Positions 18,703 through 28,372 of a DNA stretch of 64,000 nt are shown here, piece after piece. Source of the DNA: Frondihabitans sp. PAMC 28766 (lineage in GTDB: Bacteria > Actinomycetota > Actinomycetes > Actinomycetales > Microbacteriaceae); assembly GCF_001577365.1 (NCBI RefSeq), contig NZ_CP014513.1:1364001-1428000 (forward strand), read 5' to 3'. A model generated the notes under the pieces. The model did not search any database and had not been told where the DNA came from. It saw only the letters and a list, made by a program, of their open reading frames with translations. The number at the start of each line of letters is the position of its first letter. Positions within the stretch are counted from its first letter, which is position 1. The translations under genes and the position numbers were made by a program.

Positions 18703-19837
18703 GACGTCTCCTGCCGGCGCAGAGGCCCGCACCCCGTTCGCATCGCGCGCGGGCTTCGTCGCCGACGAGGCCACCGGCACGGCCGCGCACTACGGCAACC
18801 CGCTCGTCGAGCAGCGCCGGTTGATCGGTGGTACGGCCCTCGTCGAGATGGGTGCTCGCGGCGTCCTCACGGTCACCGGGCCCGACCGACTGTCGTGGCT
18901 CGACTCGCTGACGAGCCAGAGCCTCAAGGGGCTGCAACACGGCGAATCGACCGAGACGCTGCTGCTCGATCCTGCCGGCCGCCTCGAGCACGCCGCGGGA
19001 GTTTTCGACGACGGCGTCACGACGTGGCTGCTCGTCGAGCACGCCGAAGCCCTGGCCTTCACGACGTGGCTCGACCGCATGCGCTTCATGCTGCGCGTCG
19101 AGGTCGCCGATCGCAGCGCCGACTTCGCCGTGATCGGCGCGTTCGCCGACCTCGGGCTTCCTGCCGCCTCACCTGCTGGTGTGCCGCTCGTCTGGGTCGA
19201 CCCCTGGCACGAGATCGCGATCGGGGGAGTGGGCTACGCCGCCGAGGCGGGCCATCCGGCCGGCGAGTGGACGTATCGCGAGACGTTGGTGGCGCGCGAC
19301 GACCTGCCCGCGCTCGCCGCCTCCGACGTGCCCGCCGCCGGCCTGCTGGCCTTCGAGGCGCTGCGCATCGCCGCGTGGCGACCTCGCCTCACCGCCGAGG
19401 TCGACGAGCGCTCCATCCCGCACGAGCTCGACTGGCTGCGCAGCGCCGTGCACCTCGACAAGGGCTGCTATCGAGGGCAAGAGACCGTGGCGAAGGTGCA
19501 CAACCTCGGCCACCCGCCGCGTCGCCTGGTGATGCTGCACCTCGACGGCTCCGACAACGTGCTGCCCGCGCCCGGCTCGCTCGTGGTGCTGCCTCCGGCC
19601 GCACTGTCCGACGACTCGCCTCGCGAGGTCGGTCACGTCACCTCCAGCGCCGTCCACTTCGAGCTGGGCCCCGTCGCGCTGGCCGTGGTCAAGCGCTCGA
19701 CCGACACTGCCGCACCCCTGTCGGTCGTCGCCGGCGACACCGTCGTGGCCGCCGCGCAGCAGACCATCGTGCCGCCCGAGGCCGGCGCCGCAGCCGGCGT
19801 GCCCCGCCTCCCGCGCCTCGGCGCCACCCGCCGCTGA
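18692..19837 (+). CDS. ygfZ: YgfZ/GcvT-domain folate-dependent Fe-S cluster repair protein
   Basis: 381 residues. The family hallmark KGCYRGQE appears as DKGCYRGQETVAKVHN, with its essential Cys, inside a GcvT-like tetrahydrofolate-binding fold. YgfZ helps build or repair certain Fe-S enzymes such as MiaB. The start at ATG 18692 lies within the end of the nitrobindin-like gene. The pairing of a heme/NO protein with an Fe-S repair factor suggests a shared nitrosative or oxidative stress context (inference). Confidence 0.92.
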   Translation: MSTETSPAGAEARTPFASRAGFVADEATGTAAHYGNPLVEQRRLIGGTALVEMGARGVLTVTGPDRLSWLDSLTSQSLKGLQHGESTETLLLDPAGRLEHAAGVFDDGVTTWLLVEHAEALAFTTWLDRMRFMLRVEVADRSADFAVIGAFADLGLPAASPAGVPLVWVDPWHEIAIGGVGYAAEAGHPAGEWTYRETLVARDDLPALAASDVPAAGLLAFEALRIAAWRPRLTAEVDERSIPHELDWLRSAVHLDKGCYRGQETVAKVHNLGHPPRRLVMLHLDGSDNVLPAPGSLVVLPPAALSDDSPREVGHVTSSAVHFELGPVALAVVKRSTDTAAPLSVVAGDTVVAAAQQTIVPPEAGAAAGVPRLPRLGATRR

Positions 19838-19841
19838 CCCC

Positions 19842-19929
19842 CTCCCCCCGTTTTACCTATAGGTAAGCCGTTCGCGCACAGAAATTTCTGGCCGCAAACG
19901 CCCTACCTATAGGTAAAACGGAGGGGGAG
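19842..19929. terminator. Long bidirectional hairpin with nested palindromes
   Basis: The arms share a perfect 17-nt inverted match, CGTTTTACCTATAGGTA, plus C/G-rich flanks. Each arm itself contains the palindrome TACCTATAGGTA and the loop contains CAGAAATTTCTG (19879-19890). It lies between converging ygfZ and the methyltransferase gene. Confidence 0.8.
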
Positions 19930-19932
19930 AGG

Positions 19933-20721
19933 TCAGAGGGGAGCGACGGCCGACCAGGGCACGGTGACCTCGCCGAGGCGCCAGCGCGAGCGGCCGTTCA
20001 GCACGGGCCAGCCGGCGGCGCGCATCCCCTCGACCGTGCCGACCCAGCGCTGCACGGGCGAGTAGACCGCGAGCCCGGCGTTGTAGGCCCACTGCCGGTC
20101 GAGATCCTGCAAGAACGAGTGCACCCGCTCGCCCTCGACGTTGCGGTGGATCAGCGCCTTCGGCAGGCGCTCGGCGATGATCGTCGGTGACTCGAGCGAC
20201 CCGAGGTGCAGCGACGCCGTGAAGGTCTGCGGCCCCTCGCTCGTCACGTCGACCCAGCTCGCCACGCGGCCCACCTCGTTGCAGGTGCCCTCGATCAGGA
20301 TGCCGTCGGTCGCCAGGCGCGACGTCATCAGGTCCCACGCGTGCGCGACCTGGTCTTCGTCGTATTGCCGCAGCACGTTGAAGGCCCGGATGATCGCAGG
20401 ATGCCGGCCCCTCGCCTCGTCCGTCGGCGAGAGCGGCACCTCGAACCCGCCCAGCCGGAAGGAGACTCCCGGCCGCGCCTCCAGCTGCGCCACTCGCACT
20501 CGCTCGGGCTCGATCTCGATGCCCACCACCTCGACGTCGGGGCGCACCTTCGCCAGTCGCTGGTGCAGCTCGAGCGGCGTCGTCGCGCTCGCGCCGTAGC
20601 CGAGGTCGACGACCAGCGGGTCGGCCGCGCGGCGGAAGGCCGGAAGCGCGGCGATCCAGCGGTCGACGCGGCGGAGGCGGTTGGTGCCGGTGGTGCCGCG
20701 CGTCACTTGGCCGATAGGCAT
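19933..20721 (-). CDS. Class I SAM-dependent methyltransferase, substrate unknown
   Basis: 262 residues. A Rossmann-type SAM-binding motif I is visible as [16 protein letters not shown] (about 38-53), followed by the acidic end of strand 2, [12 protein letters not shown]-terminal to this is a segment with many aromatic residues ([19 protein letters not shown]). The target cannot be read from the sequence. It diverges from gpmA with a 41-nt gap and converges on ygfZ. Confidence 0.8.
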   Translation of the reverse strand: MPIGQVTRGTTGTNRLRRVDRWIAALPAFRRAADPLVVDLGYGASATTPLELHQRLAKVRPDVEVVGIEIEPERVRVAQLEARPGVSFRLGGFEVPLSPTDEARGRHPAIIRAFNVLRQYDEDQVAHAWDLMTSRLATDGILIEGTCNEVGRVASWVDVTSEGPQTFTASLHLGSLESPTIIAERLPKALIHRNVEGERVHSFLQDLDRQWAYNAGLAVYSPVQRWVGTVEGMRAAGWPVLNGRSRWRLGEVTVPWSAVAPL

Positions 20722-20749
20722 GGGCCAAGTCTAGGAAACCCGTCGGCGA

Positions 20750-20755
20750 TAGGAT
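20750..20755 (+). promoter_or_regulatory. Predicted leaderless -10 for gpmA (TAGGAT)
   Basis: TAGGAT ends 7 nt before the gpmA ATG and no ribosome-binding site is present. Confidence 0.55.
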
Positions 20756-20762
20756 TCGAGGC

Positions 20763-21506
20763 ATGACTTCGACCCTCATCCTCCTTCGGCACGGCAACAG
20801 CGACTGGAACCAGAAGAACCTCTTCACCGGGTGGGTCGACGTCCGCCTCAGCGAGCAGGGCGTCGCCGAGGCGAAGCGCGCCGGCGAGTTGCTGTCGTCG
20901 TCGGGTCTCAAGGCCGACATCCTCTACACGTCGCTCCTCACCCGCGCGATTCAGACCGCCAACCTCGCCCTCGAGGTCGCCGACCGCCTGTGGATCCCGG
21001 TCAAGCGATCGTGGCGTCTCAACGAGCGTCACTACGGTGCGCTGCAGGGCAAGGACAAGGCGCAGACGCTCGAGCAGTACGGCCCCGAGCAGTTCCAGAC
21101 CTGGCGCCGCTCGTTCGACGTGCCGCCGCCGCCTCTCGACGACGATTCCGAGTTCTCGCAGGCGCACGACGAGCGCTACGCCGACCTCGGCGCCGACGCC
21201 CCGCGCACCGAGTCGCTCAAGCTCGTCATCGAGCGCATGCTGCCCTACTGGGAGAGCGACATCACCGTCGACCTCGCGGCCGGCAAGACCGTGCTCGTCA
21301 CGGCCCACGGCAACTCGCTGCGTGCCCTGGTCAAGCACCTCGACGGCATCAGCGACGACGACATCGCCGAGCTCAACATTCCCACGGGCATCCCGCTCGT
21401 CTACGAGCTCGACGACGACTTCCGCCCCACGAAGCCGGGCGCCTACCTCGACCCCGAGGCTGCCGCCGCTGGTGCCGCCGCGGTCGCTGCGCAGGGCAAG
21501 AAGTAG
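20763..21506 (+). CDS. gpmA: 2,3-bisphosphoglycerate-dependent phosphoglycerate mutase
   Basis: 247-residue glycolytic enzyme interconverting 3- and 2-phosphoglycerate through a phosphohistidine. The N-terminal [18 protein letters not shown] supplies the RHG catalytic motif, [11 protein letters not shown] matches the substrate loop and [14 protein letters not shown] supplies the second His. Length matches the dPGM family. It is a single-gene transcript ending in a long hairpin. Confidence 0.97.
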   Translation: MTSTLILLRHGNSDWNQKNLFTGWVDVRLSEQGVAEAKRAGELLSSSGLKADILYTSLLTRAIQTANLALEVADRLWIPVKRSWRLNERHYGALQGKDKAQTLEQYGPEQFQTWRRSFDVPPPPLDDDSEFSQAHDERYADLGADAPRTESLKLVIERMLPYWESDITVDLAAGKTVLVTAHGNSLRALVKHLDGISDDDIAELNIPTGIPLVYELDDDFRPTKPGAYLDPEAAAAGAAAVAAQGKK

Positions 21507-21517
21507 CCTCGCCCCTG

Positions 21518-21570
21518 ACCTTTTCGGCGCACCCTCACCGCCTCGGCGGCCAGGGTGCGCCGTTTCGGTA
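21518..21570. terminator. gpmA terminator of the ACCTTTTCGGC hairpin family
   Basis: CGGCGCACCCT (21525-21535) pairs with AGGGTGCGCCG (21552-21562). It is preceded by the shared box CTGACCTTTTCGGC and followed by a degenerate complement. Related elements lie at 37371-37434 and 47246-47305. Confidence 0.8.
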
Positions 21571-21638
21571 AGCCCTCGGCGCGGCCCTTGCGTTTGTGGC
21601 AGTACATTGCAACAATGGGCGCTACAAAGGAGTCGCCG

Positions 21639-22583
21639 ATGATCTTCCAAGCCGTGGTCTTCGCCGTGCTGGCCGTCGCGCTGGTCGCCACGATCGTGCT
21701 GGCCGGCTTGCCCGCGTTCCAGGCCTGGGAGCTCGGGCGGACCGCCCGTCGTGTCGGCCTGGGGGTGCCTGCCGATCTGGCGGACGAGCTCATGCGTCGC
21801 ATGCGGGTGCGACTGCGATGGGGTGCCGCCGGTGGTCTGGTCGGCGTCGCGGTGAGCCTCGCGCTGGTCGTGTTGACGTCCGCCCTCGATGACGGCTCCC
21901 CGAGATGGTCCGAAGTCTCCCCGTCGATCATGATCGACTACTACGGCGTCCTCGCCGTCACGCTGACCGGGTCGGCGCTCGCTGTCGCGTGGTCGTCCCT
22001 CCGCTCCGCTCTGCGCTCGGGCGACGGGCCGCGAATCGCACGCGCGCGGCCGACACGAGTCGCCGACTACGTGCCGCCGCAGTTGCACTGGCTGGCCGTC
22101 TTCGCGCTGGGCATGGCCCTCATCGCGGTCGTCATGAACCTCGGCCCGGTCGCCACCCTTCGCGCCGGCGTGACCGTGCCCGCGGTAGCGCTCGGGGGCC
22201 TGGGGGCCCTCGCGATCGTCGTCTACGAGATCGCCTCGCGCGTCGTCGTCGGTCGCGGTCAGCCGGCGGTCAGCACCGACGAGCTGGTGTGGAGCGATGC
22301 GCTCCGCTCTCTCGACCTGCGTGACCTGCTCTACGGGCCTCTCTTCGCGATGAGCCTCGGAGCTTCCTGGCTGGTCGCCGCATCCGTCGGCGCCGCATCC
22401 TGGTTCACCCTGATCCCCGCCGGCCTGGGCTTCGCGGCGCTCATCGGGTTCCGCTACATCCAGAGCCGCACCTACGACTGGTACCTCGCGACTCTGTGGC
22501 CCGGCTCACGCAGGCGCACACCCGACGAAGAGGCCCGTCGACTCGCGGAGGCGCGAAGGCTGCAGGAGGCCGCGACCCGATGA
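21639..22583 (+). CDS. Multi-pass membrane protein in a GntR (YtrA-type) operon
   Basis: 314 residues with about six to seven hydrophobic helices (IFQAVVFAVLAVALVATIVLAG, LHWLAVFALGMALIAVV and others) and a charged C-terminal tail ending EARRLAEARRLQEAATR. ATG 21639 has AAAGGAG at good spacing. No named family is recognised. It overlaps the downstream GntR regulator by 4 nt, so it may be the target or partner of that regulator, as membrane or ABC proteins commonly are in YtrA-type operons. Confidence 0.78.
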   Translation: MIFQAVVFAVLAVALVATIVLAGLPAFQAWELGRTARRVGLGVPADLADELMRRMRVRLRWGAAGGLVGVAVSLALVVLTSALDDGSPRWSEVSPSIMIDYYGVLAVTLTGSALAVAWSSLRSALRSGDGPRIARARPTRVADYVPPQLHWLAVFALGMALIAVVMNLGPVATLRAGVTVPAVALGGLGALAIVVYEIASRVVVGRGQPAVSTDELVWSDALRSLDLRDLLYGPLFAMSLGASWLVAASVGAASWFTLIPAGLGFAALIGFRYIQSRTYDWYLATLWPGSRRRTPDEEARRLAEARRLQEAATR

Positions 22584-22933
22584 TCACGATCGACCCCCGC
22601 TCGGCGACGCCCCCGTTCGAACAGCTGCGCGTGCAACTGCTCGAGCAGGTGGGCAGTGGCGAGCTGCCCGCGGGCGCACGCCTGCCGACGGTGCGGCGCC
22701 TCGCCGAAGACCTCGGTCTCGCAGCCAACACGGTCGCGCGCGCCTACCGCGAGCTCGAGGCCGACGGCTTCATTCAGACGCGCGGGCGCAACGGCTCCTT
22801 CGTCGCGCCGCAGGGCGAGGCGGCCGAGCGGCAGGCCCAAGAGGCTGCTCGCGCCTACGTCGACCGGGTGTCGAAGCTGGGCATCTCGCGGGCCGAGGCC
22901 CTGCGTTTCGTGACCGGCGCCCTCGGATCCTGA
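22580..22933 (+). CDS. GntR-family transcriptional regulator, YtrA subfamily
   Basis: 117 residues, the short YtrA architecture: a winged helix-turn-helix (about 10-75; PPFEQLRVQLLEQVGSGELP, LPTVRRLAEDLGLAANTVARAYRELE, GFIQTRGRNGSFV) plus a short helical dimerisation tail. There is no large ligand domain. It is translationally coupled (ATGA) to the membrane protein, and likely autoregulates this operon. The effector is unknown. Confidence 0.9.
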   Translation: MITIDPRSATPPFEQLRVQLLEQVGSGELPAGARLPTVRRLAEDLGLAANTVARAYRELEADGFIQTRGRNGSFVAPQGEAAERQAQEAARAYVDRVSKLGISRAEALRFVTGALGS

Positions 22934-22969
22934 CGCCCGCCCGGGCCGCGGCTCGCCGCCTAAACTCCG

Positions 22970-23019
22970 ACGACCGGCACACGCTCTAGCCCGCGGACTA
23001 GAGTATGTGCCGGTCGTCA
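22970..23019. terminator. Bidirectional terminator between gntR and the minus-strand hypothetical
   Basis: GACGACCGGCACA pairs perfectly with TGTGCCGGTCGTC (22970-22982, 23007-23019); an inner CTCTAG/CTAGAG stem extends it. It separates converging genes. Confidence 0.85.
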
Positions 23020-23030
23020 GAGCACAGCGG

Positions 23031-23450
23031 TCAGTCGAACAGCTCGCCGATCTCCTGCACGAGGGCGTCCATGTCGACAGCAGCCACGTCGGGCACCTGC
23101 ACCACGGGCGAGAGCCCGAGCTCGCCGCCCGGCTCGCCGCACCACACCTCGACGACGCGCGGGCCCCCGCCGAGCTCGATGCCACGACTCACGGCCTCCC
23201 GGTCGCCCGCAGCGAACACCCCGTCGACCACGACCCCGGCCTCGACGAGCCCGACGGTGCGCCACACGGTCTCGACTGCGAGGGCCTGCACGTCGTCCGC
23301 AGCCACGACGGGCCCGGTGGCCGTCGTGATCACGGCGTCGAGGGGTGCAGGATCCAGCACGGGGCACCCGAGCAGGATGCCGAGCGCCCGCGAGATCTCC
23401 GACTTGCGGGGATCGGCAGAGCCGTTGACGATGATCGCGACCTGAGCCAT
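23031..23450 (-). CDS. Hypothetical protein with an N-terminal nucleotide-binding-like segment
   Basis: 139 residues from ATG 23450, which follows GGATGGAGGG. It begins AQVAIIVNGSADPRKSEISRAL, which superficially resembles a degenerate P-loop (G..DPRKSEIS) followed by a helix; the lack of GxxxxGKS means ATP binding is uncertain. The rest alternates hydrophobic strands and acidic loops. No family is recognised. It diverges from another hypothetical 38 nt away. Confidence 0.65.
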   Translation of the reverse strand: MAQVAIIVNGSADPRKSEISRALGILLGCPVLDPAPLDAVITTATGPVVAADDVQALAVETVWRTVGLVEAGVVVDGVFAAGDREAVSRGIELGGGPRVVEVWCGEPGGELGLSPVVQVPDVAAVDMDALVQEIGELFD

Positions 23451-23476
23451 CCCTCCATCCTTCCCTACGCTCGCGA

Positions 23477-23482
23477 TACGCT
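23477..23482 (+). promoter_or_regulatory. Predicted leaderless -10 (TACGCT)
   Basis: TACGCT ends 6 nt before ATG 23489 and no ribosome-binding site is present. Confidence 0.45.
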
Positions 23483-23488
23483 CCGCAC

Positions 23489-23983
23489 ATGGCAGGCGAC
23501 GCACGGTTCGGCATCGAGCTCGACGAGCACTCCGGCGAGACGCACCCGGGTGACGGCCCCGCCGAGACGCAGCTCGTCGCGGGCGAGGAGATGTCGATCG
23601 TCGGTCACGTCTGGAGCCGCGACGCCGAGCGCATCGTCCAGGCGCCCGACGGTCGAGTGCTGATCATCGACCCGAGCGGCGCGAACCCGGCCCTGCTCAA
23701 CACCGGCCTCGACAAGACCGAGGCCTTCCTCGAAGCCTTCCGCGTCTTCTACCTCGGCGATCGACCCCCGGTCGTGCCGCAGATGACGGTGGCCGAGGCA
23801 CGCGAGCGCCTGGCCGCGCTGCAGCGGGGCGAGACGCTCGCCGACCCGGTCGCGCCGGCGGCCGCCCCGCGAGCCGACCGCGTCGCGATCCTGCGCCAGA
23901 CGCTCACCGAGCAGGATGCCATGTCCATCGCCCCGGGCACGTGGTGGTCTCGCATCCTGCAGAGGCCCGAGTTCGACGCCTAG
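23489..23983 (+). CDS. Conserved hypothetical protein
   Basis: 164 residues, acidic, with no membrane segment. Central segment DGRVLIIDPSGANPALLNTG followed by FLEAFRVFYLGDRPP looks like a compact alpha/beta domain; the C-terminal half is more charged (TVAEARERLAALQRGE). Not assigned to a family. A -10-like hexamer ends 6 nt before the ATG. Ordinary codon use supports it as real. Confidence 0.72.
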   Translation: MAGDARFGIELDEHSGETHPGDGPAETQLVAGEEMSIVGHVWSRDAERIVQAPDGRVLIIDPSGANPALLNTGLDKTEAFLEAFRVFYLGDRPPVVPQMTVAEARERLAALQRGETLADPVAPAAAPRADRVAILRQTLTEQDAMSIAPGTWWSRILQRPEFDA

Positions 23984-23994
23984 CAGGCACGCAG

Positions 23995-24046
23995 AAGCCC
24001 CGCCCGAAACGCACAAGCCCCGCCCGAAACGCACAAGCCCCGCCCG
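23995..24046. repeat. 20-nt tandem repeat
   Basis: The 20-nt unit AAGCCCCGCCCGAAACGCAC occurs at 23995-24014 and 24015-24034, with 12 nt of a third copy to 24046. It lies directly next to a terminator stem. Confidence 0.9.
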
Positions 24047-24066
24047 GGCCGAAGTCCGAGCGGGGC
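24036..24066 (-). terminator. Terminator of the chvE-ggu operon
   Basis: The last repeat copy (AGCCCCGC) pairs with GCGGGGC at 24060-24066, giving a hairpin 40 nt past the chvE stop on the minus strand. The repeat copies offer alternative arms for the same stem. Confidence 0.6.
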
Positions 24067-24105
24067 AGGTGCTGTGGTGCTGTGATGCAGTGTGTCAGGC
24101 AGGGC

Positions 24106-25230
24106 CTATTTGGCGCCGGCCTTGGCGAGCGCCTCGAGCGTCGGGTCGGTGACGTACGCCTTGACCGCGTTCTCCTTGGTGATGAGGATCGGGGTGAGCT
24201 CGACGGCCGGGACCGTCTTCACGCCGTTGTAGTTGTTCTTCTTGTCGATGACCGTGGTGGCCTTCTTGCCGTCGGAGAGGTCCTTGACGAGCTTCACAGC
24301 TGCGTTGGCCTCTTCGTTGGTGTTCTTGTAGATGGTCGAGTACTGCGTGCCGTTCATGATCAGCGGGATCGAAGCGGTCTCCGAGTCCTGGCCGGTGACG
24401 ATCGGGACCTTCTTGCCATCCTGCTGGATGGCCTGGATGATCGCGCGACCGAGGGTGTCGTTCGGCGACAGGACACCGTCGAGCTCCTGGTTGCCCGAGT
24501 AGGTCTTCTGCAGCAGGTTGCTCATGCGCGACTGGGCGTTCTGAGCGAGCCAGCCGGCCGTGTTCACCTGGGCGAACGTGGTCTGGCCGGAGAGGACCTT
24601 CAGGGTGCCGTCCTTGATCTTCGGCTCGAGGACGCTCATGGCGCCATCGAAGAAGACCGGGGCGTTGGCGTCGGTCGAGGCGCCGGCGAAGAGCTCGACG
24701 TCGTACGGGCCGGAGGCCTTGCGGGCCTTCATTCCGTCGAGGAGAGCCTGGCCCTGGAGCTGGCCCACCTTGTAGTTGTTGAAGGCGACGTAGTAGTCGA
24801 CGTTCGCGGTGCCGGTGATGTTGCGGTCCCAGGCGATGACGGGGATGCCGGCGGCCTTGGCCTGCTTGACCTGCGTGCCGAGCTGCGAGCCGTCCTGCGC
24901 GGCGATGATCAGGGCCTTGTCGCCCTTGGTGATCATGCCCGAGATCTGGTTCTGCTGGTCGGGCACCGTGTTGGTGGCGGCCGCGTACTGCACGTCGGCC
25001 TTGAAGCCGTCCTTAGCGAGCGCCGACTCGAAGGCCGCCTTCGCAAGGACCCAGTTCTGCGAGGTCTTCGCAGGAAGCGAGACGCCGATGGTGGAGCCCT
25101 TGGGGATGCTGGACGCGCCCGAGGTCGAAGTCGACCCGGACCCGCCGCGGCTGCTTCCGCCGGAGCAACCGGTGAGCGCGAGTGCGGTGAGAGCCGCGAC
25201 GGAAACGCCGATGATCAGCTGTTTCTTCAT
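24106..25230 (-). CDS. chvE: ChvE-type multiple-sugar-binding lipoprotein
   Basis: 374-residue receptor of a sugar ABC importer. A signal peptide with lipobox LALTGC precedes a Gly/Ser-rich linker and a two-lobed PBP type 1 domain (IGVSLPAKTSQNWVLAKAAFE ... IPVIAWDRNITG ... IVTGQDSETASI). ChvE relatives bind galactose, glucose, xylose or arabinose; the exact sugar cannot be read. It is the third gene of an operon with GguA/GguB-type ATPase and permease, 127 nt after the permease. Confidence 0.9.
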   Translation of the reverse strand: MKKQLIIGVSVAALTALALTGCSGGSSRGGSGSTSTSGASSIPKGSTIGVSLPAKTSQNWVLAKAAFESALAKDGFKADVQYAAATNTVPDQQNQISGMITKGDKALIIAAQDGSQLGTQVKQAKAAGIPVIAWDRNITGTANVDYYVAFNNYKVGQLQGQALLDGMKARKASGPYDVELFAGASTDANAPVFFDGAMSVLEPKIKDGTLKVLSGQTTFAQVNTAGWLAQNAQSRMSNLLQKTYSGNQELDGVLSPNDTLGRAIIQAIQQDGKKVPIVTGQDSETASIPLIMNGTQYSTIYKNTNEEANAAVKLVKDLSDGKKATTVIDKKNNYNGVKTVPAVELTPILITKENAVKAYVTDPTLEALAKAGAK

Positions 25231-25357
25231 TGAAATGCTTCTTTCCTCTGTGGTGGGGGATTGTGGATGCCTAGGGATGCATCCGTCTTGCTACGGGAGG
25301 AGCCGGGGGCTCGCTCCCATGTTTCTGCTGCGGCAAGGGCGGTCGGGTGACCGCGCG

Positions 25358-26680
25358 TCAGGGCAGCAAAACCTGGGGCTGGTCGTCGATCGACTCGGGC
25401 TGCTGCCCGTCGCCCTTGATGCCGCCGTCGGTCGGGCCCTCGCTGTCTTTGCCCCGCCGGGCGCCGCCGAGGAGGCGACCGGTGAGCGAGGGGCGACCCT
25501 GCGTCTTGTTGTAGACGTCGAAGGCGACGGCGAAGAGCAGGACCAGACCGCGGATGATCTGGGTGGTGTTCGTGTCGATGCCGACCAGCGAGAGGCCGTT
25601 CGCCAAGAACGAGAGCACCAGACCACCGATGATGGAGGCGGGGATCGTGCCGATACCACCGGCGACGGCTGCACCACCGACGAAGACGGCGGCGATGGCG
25701 TCGAGCTCCCAGCCCGTTCCGTCGGAGGGGCCGGAGGCGCCGGAGTACGCGGTGAAGACGATGCCGGCGACGGCGGCCAGGATCGACATGTTCATCATGA
25801 CCAGGAAGTTGACGCGACGGGCGTTGACACCCGACAGGACGGCAGCGTTCGAGTTGCCACCGACCGCGTAGACGTGGCGGCCGAAGGTCGTGTTGTTGAA
25901 GATGAACGTGAAGCCGATCATGATCACGCCGAGGATGATGGCGACGATCGGCACGCTGGTGTTGGCGCGGTAGTCGGCGAACAGGTACGTGGCGTAGGCG
26001 GTGATCGCACCGAGGACGACGATGCGGACGACGCTCGTCCACACCGGAGCCGGCTGCGCACCCATGCGGACGCGGTTGCGACGGGCGCGGATCTCGCTCC
26101 AGATGAGGGCGAGGATCACGACCAGGCCGATGAGCAGGGTGCCGTTGCTGAATCCGGTGTCGGGCCCGAAGTCGGGGATGAAGCCGCCGCCGAGCAGCTG
26201 GAAGTTGCTGTTGACGGGCACCGAGGTCGAGTTGCCGATGAGCTGGTTGGCACCGCGGAAGATCAGCTGGCCGGCCAGCGTCACGATGAACGCGGGGACT
26301 CGGACGTACGCGACCCAGAAGCCCTGCCAGACGCCGACGAGGGCGCCGATCACGAGGCCGAGGAGGACGGCGAGCGGCCACGGAAAGTGCCAGACCGCCA
26401 TGGCCTGCGCCACGATGATGCCGATGAACGCGGCCACCGAGCCGACCGAGAGGTCGATGTGGCCGGCGACGATCACCATCACCATTCCGATCGCCAGGAT
26501 CAGGATGTACGAGTACTGCTGGAAGACGTTGATGAAGTTACCCGGCGAGAGGGTGACGCCGCCCGTCCAGAACTGGAAGATCACGATGATCACGACGAGC
26601 GCGATGATCATGCTGTACTGGCTGATTCCGCCGCCCTTGCCGCCGAGAACGGCGTCGAGGTTGCGTTTGAAGTTCTTCAT
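25358..26680 (-). CDS. gguB: Multiple-sugar ABC transporter permease (GguB/MmsB type)
   Basis: 440-residue membrane permease of the ribose/xylose (AraH/XylH) superfamily. About ten hydrophobic helices are visible, beginning [18 protein letters not shown]; the family-typical [17 protein letters not shown] and [16 protein letters not shown] are present. The charged C-terminal tail is cytoplasmic. Its start overlaps the ATPase stop by 4 nt. With ChvE and GguA it forms a complete importer. Confidence 0.93.
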   Translation of the reverse strand: MKNFKRNLDAVLGGKGGGISQYSMIIALVVIIVIFQFWTGGVTLSPGNFINVFQQYSYILILAIGMVMVIVAGHIDLSVGSVAAFIGIIVAQAMAVWHFPWPLAVLLGLVIGALVGVWQGFWVAYVRVPAFIVTLAGQLIFRGANQLIGNSTSVPVNSNFQLLGGGFIPDFGPDTGFSNGTLLIGLVVILALIWSEIRARRNRVRMGAQPAPVWTSVVRIVVLGAITAYATYLFADYRANTSVPIVAIILGVIMIGFTFIFNNTTFGRHVYAVGGNSNAAVLSGVNARRVNFLVMMNMSILAAVAGIVFTAYSGASGPSDGTGWELDAIAAVFVGGAAVAGGIGTIPASIIGGLVLSFLANGLSLVGIDTNTTQIIRGLVLLFAVAFDVYNKTQGRPSLTGRLLGGARRGKDSEGPTDGGIKGDGQQPESIDDQPQVLLP

Positions 26681-28221
26681 CGAACCGTGGTCCTTTTCGA
26701 GGTCATGCTCACCATCAGCGACTCGGGGTTCGCTTCGGCGGCGGTCAATTCATTGGTGATGGAGCCCTCGAAGATCGTGTAGATGCGATCGGAGAGGCCG
26801 AGGAGCTCAGGGAGCTCCGACGAGATGAGGATGACGGCCTTCCCCTGCGCGGCGAGATCCTGGATGATGCCGTAGATCTCGAACTTGGCGCCGACGTCGA
26901 TGCCGCGGGTGGGCTCGTCGAGGATGAGCAGGTCGGGGTCGGTGAACATCCACTTCGCCAGGACGACCTTCTGCTGGTTGCCGCCCGAGAGCTTGTTGAC
27001 GCCCTCGTCGACCGAGTTGGCCTTCGTGCGAAGCGACCGGCGGTAGCGCTCGGAGACTTCGTACTCTTCGACGTTCGACACGACCCCGCCGTGCGTGATC
27101 TTCGGCAGACCCGCGGAGACGGTCGAGCGCTTGATGGTGTCGAGCAGGTTGAGCCCGAGCGCCTTGCGGTCTTCGGACACGTAGCCGATGCCGTTCTTGA
27201 TCGCGCGCTCGACGGTGTCGGTGCGGATCTCCTTGCCGTCTTTGTAGACCTCGCCCGAGACGTAGCTGCCGTACGAGTGCCCGAAGACGCTCATCGCGAG
27301 CTCGGTGCGACCGGCGCCCATGAGGCCGGCGAAGCCGACGATCTCGCCCTTGCGAACGTAGAAGTTCTCGTTCTTGCAGACGAGGCGCTCGGGGTCGAGC
27401 GGGTGGCGCACCGTCCAGTTGCGGACTTCGAAGAACTTCTCGCCGATGTTCGGCGTGCGGTCGGGGAAGCGGCTCTCGAGCGACCGACCGACCATGCCGC
27501 GGATGATGCGGTCTTCGTTGACGCCGTCGGCCTTGACGTCGAGCGACTCGATCGTCTTGCCGTCGCGGATGATCGTGATGGTGTCGGACACCTGCTCGAT
27601 CTCGTTGAGCTTGTGGCTGATCATGATCGATGTCACGCCGCGGCCCTTCAGCCCGACGATGAGGTCGAGGAGGTGCTGCGACTCCTGCTCGTTGAGAGCG
27701 GCCGTCGGCTCGTCGAGGATGAGGAGCTTGACGTTCTTGTTGAGAGCCTTGGCGATCTCGACCAGCTGCTGCTTGCCGACACCGAGCGACTTGATCTTCG
27801 TGTCGGGGTCCTCGTCGAGGCCGACGCGCGCGAGCAGGTCTTTGGCCAGGCGCTGGGCCTCGATCCAGTTGATCACGCCGCGCTTGCCCGGCTCGTTGCC
27901 GAGGAAGATGTTCTCGGTGATCGAGAGCTCGGGGATCAGCGCCAGCTCTTGGTGGATGATCACGATTCCGGCGGCCTCGGACTGCTTGATGCCCGAGAAC
28001 TGCACGATCTCCGATTCGTACACGATGTCGCCCGTGTACGTGCCGAAGGGATAGACCCCCGAGAGGACCTTCATGAGAGTCGACTTGCCCGCACCGTTCT
28101 CGCCGCAGATCGCGTGGATCTCGCCGGCCTTCACGGTCAGGGTCACGTCGTCGAGGGCCTTCACACCAGGGAACTCCTTGGTGATCGAGCGCATCTCGAG
28201 GATGGTGGGTTCACCAGCCAT
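26677..28221 (-). CDS. gguA: Multiple-sugar ABC transporter ATP-binding protein (GguA/MmsA type)
   Basis: 514 residues with two fused ABC domains. Domain 1 has a full Walker [13 protein letters not shown] (about 39-50), [12 protein letters not shown] and SHKLNE. Domain 2 has the degenerate Walker [11 protein letters not shown], signature LSGGNQQKV and [15 protein letters not shown], as in all sugar CUT2 ATPases. First gene of the operon; its promoter at 28315-28343 is overlapped by the ROK operator. The 5' untranslated region is predicted to be about 85 nt. Confidence 0.94.
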   Translation of the reverse strand: MAGEPTILEMRSITKEFPGVKALDDVTLTVKAGEIHAICGENGAGKSTLMKVLSGVYPFGTYTGDIVYESEIVQFSGIKQSEAAGIVIIHQELALIPELSITENIFLGNEPGKRGVINWIEAQRLAKDLLARVGLDEDPDTKIKSLGVGKQQLVEIAKALNKNVKLLILDEPTAALNEQESQHLLDLIVGLKGRGVTSIMISHKLNEIEQVSDTITIIRDGKTIESLDVKADGVNEDRIIRGMVGRSLESRFPDRTPNIGEKFFEVRNWTVRHPLDPERLVCKNENFYVRKGEIVGFAGLMGAGRTELAMSVFGHSYGSYVSGEVYKDGKEIRTDTVERAIKNGIGYVSEDRKALGLNLLDTIKRSTVSAGLPKITHGGVVSNVEEYEVSERYRRSLRTKANSVDEGVNKLSGGNQQKVVLAKWMFTDPDLLILDEPTRGIDVGAKFEIYGIIQDLAAQGKAVILISSELPELLGLSDRIYTIFEGSITNELTAAEANPESLMVSMTSKRTTVR

Positions 28222-28314
28222 TGTGCACCGCCATTTACTAAGACATCGTTGTCGGGTTGGGCTGTGATGCCGCCCCGCTTGGACATTTCGCCCGGAGCCC
28301 TTGGGCCCGGGATT

Positions 28315-28356
28315 ACATTAGGCCTGCTCGGGCCTGGCGTCAAAAGGTTAACGCAA
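28315..28356 (-). promoter_or_regulatory. gguA operon promoter and ROK operator
   Basis: On the minus strand: TTGACG (28343-28338), 17 nt, TAATGT (28320-28315). Immediately upstream and overlapping -35 is the motif CGTCAAAAGGTTAACGCAA (plus-strand 28338-28356). The same motif, with one difference, lies at the promoter of the adjacent ROK repressor gene. Confidence 0.8.
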
Positions 28357-28372
28357 CGAATTTGTAACGGCT

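Noticed and set aside
23995..24046. Possible CRISPR-like repeat
   Set aside because: The 20-nt units are directly adjacent with no spacers and there are no cas genes.
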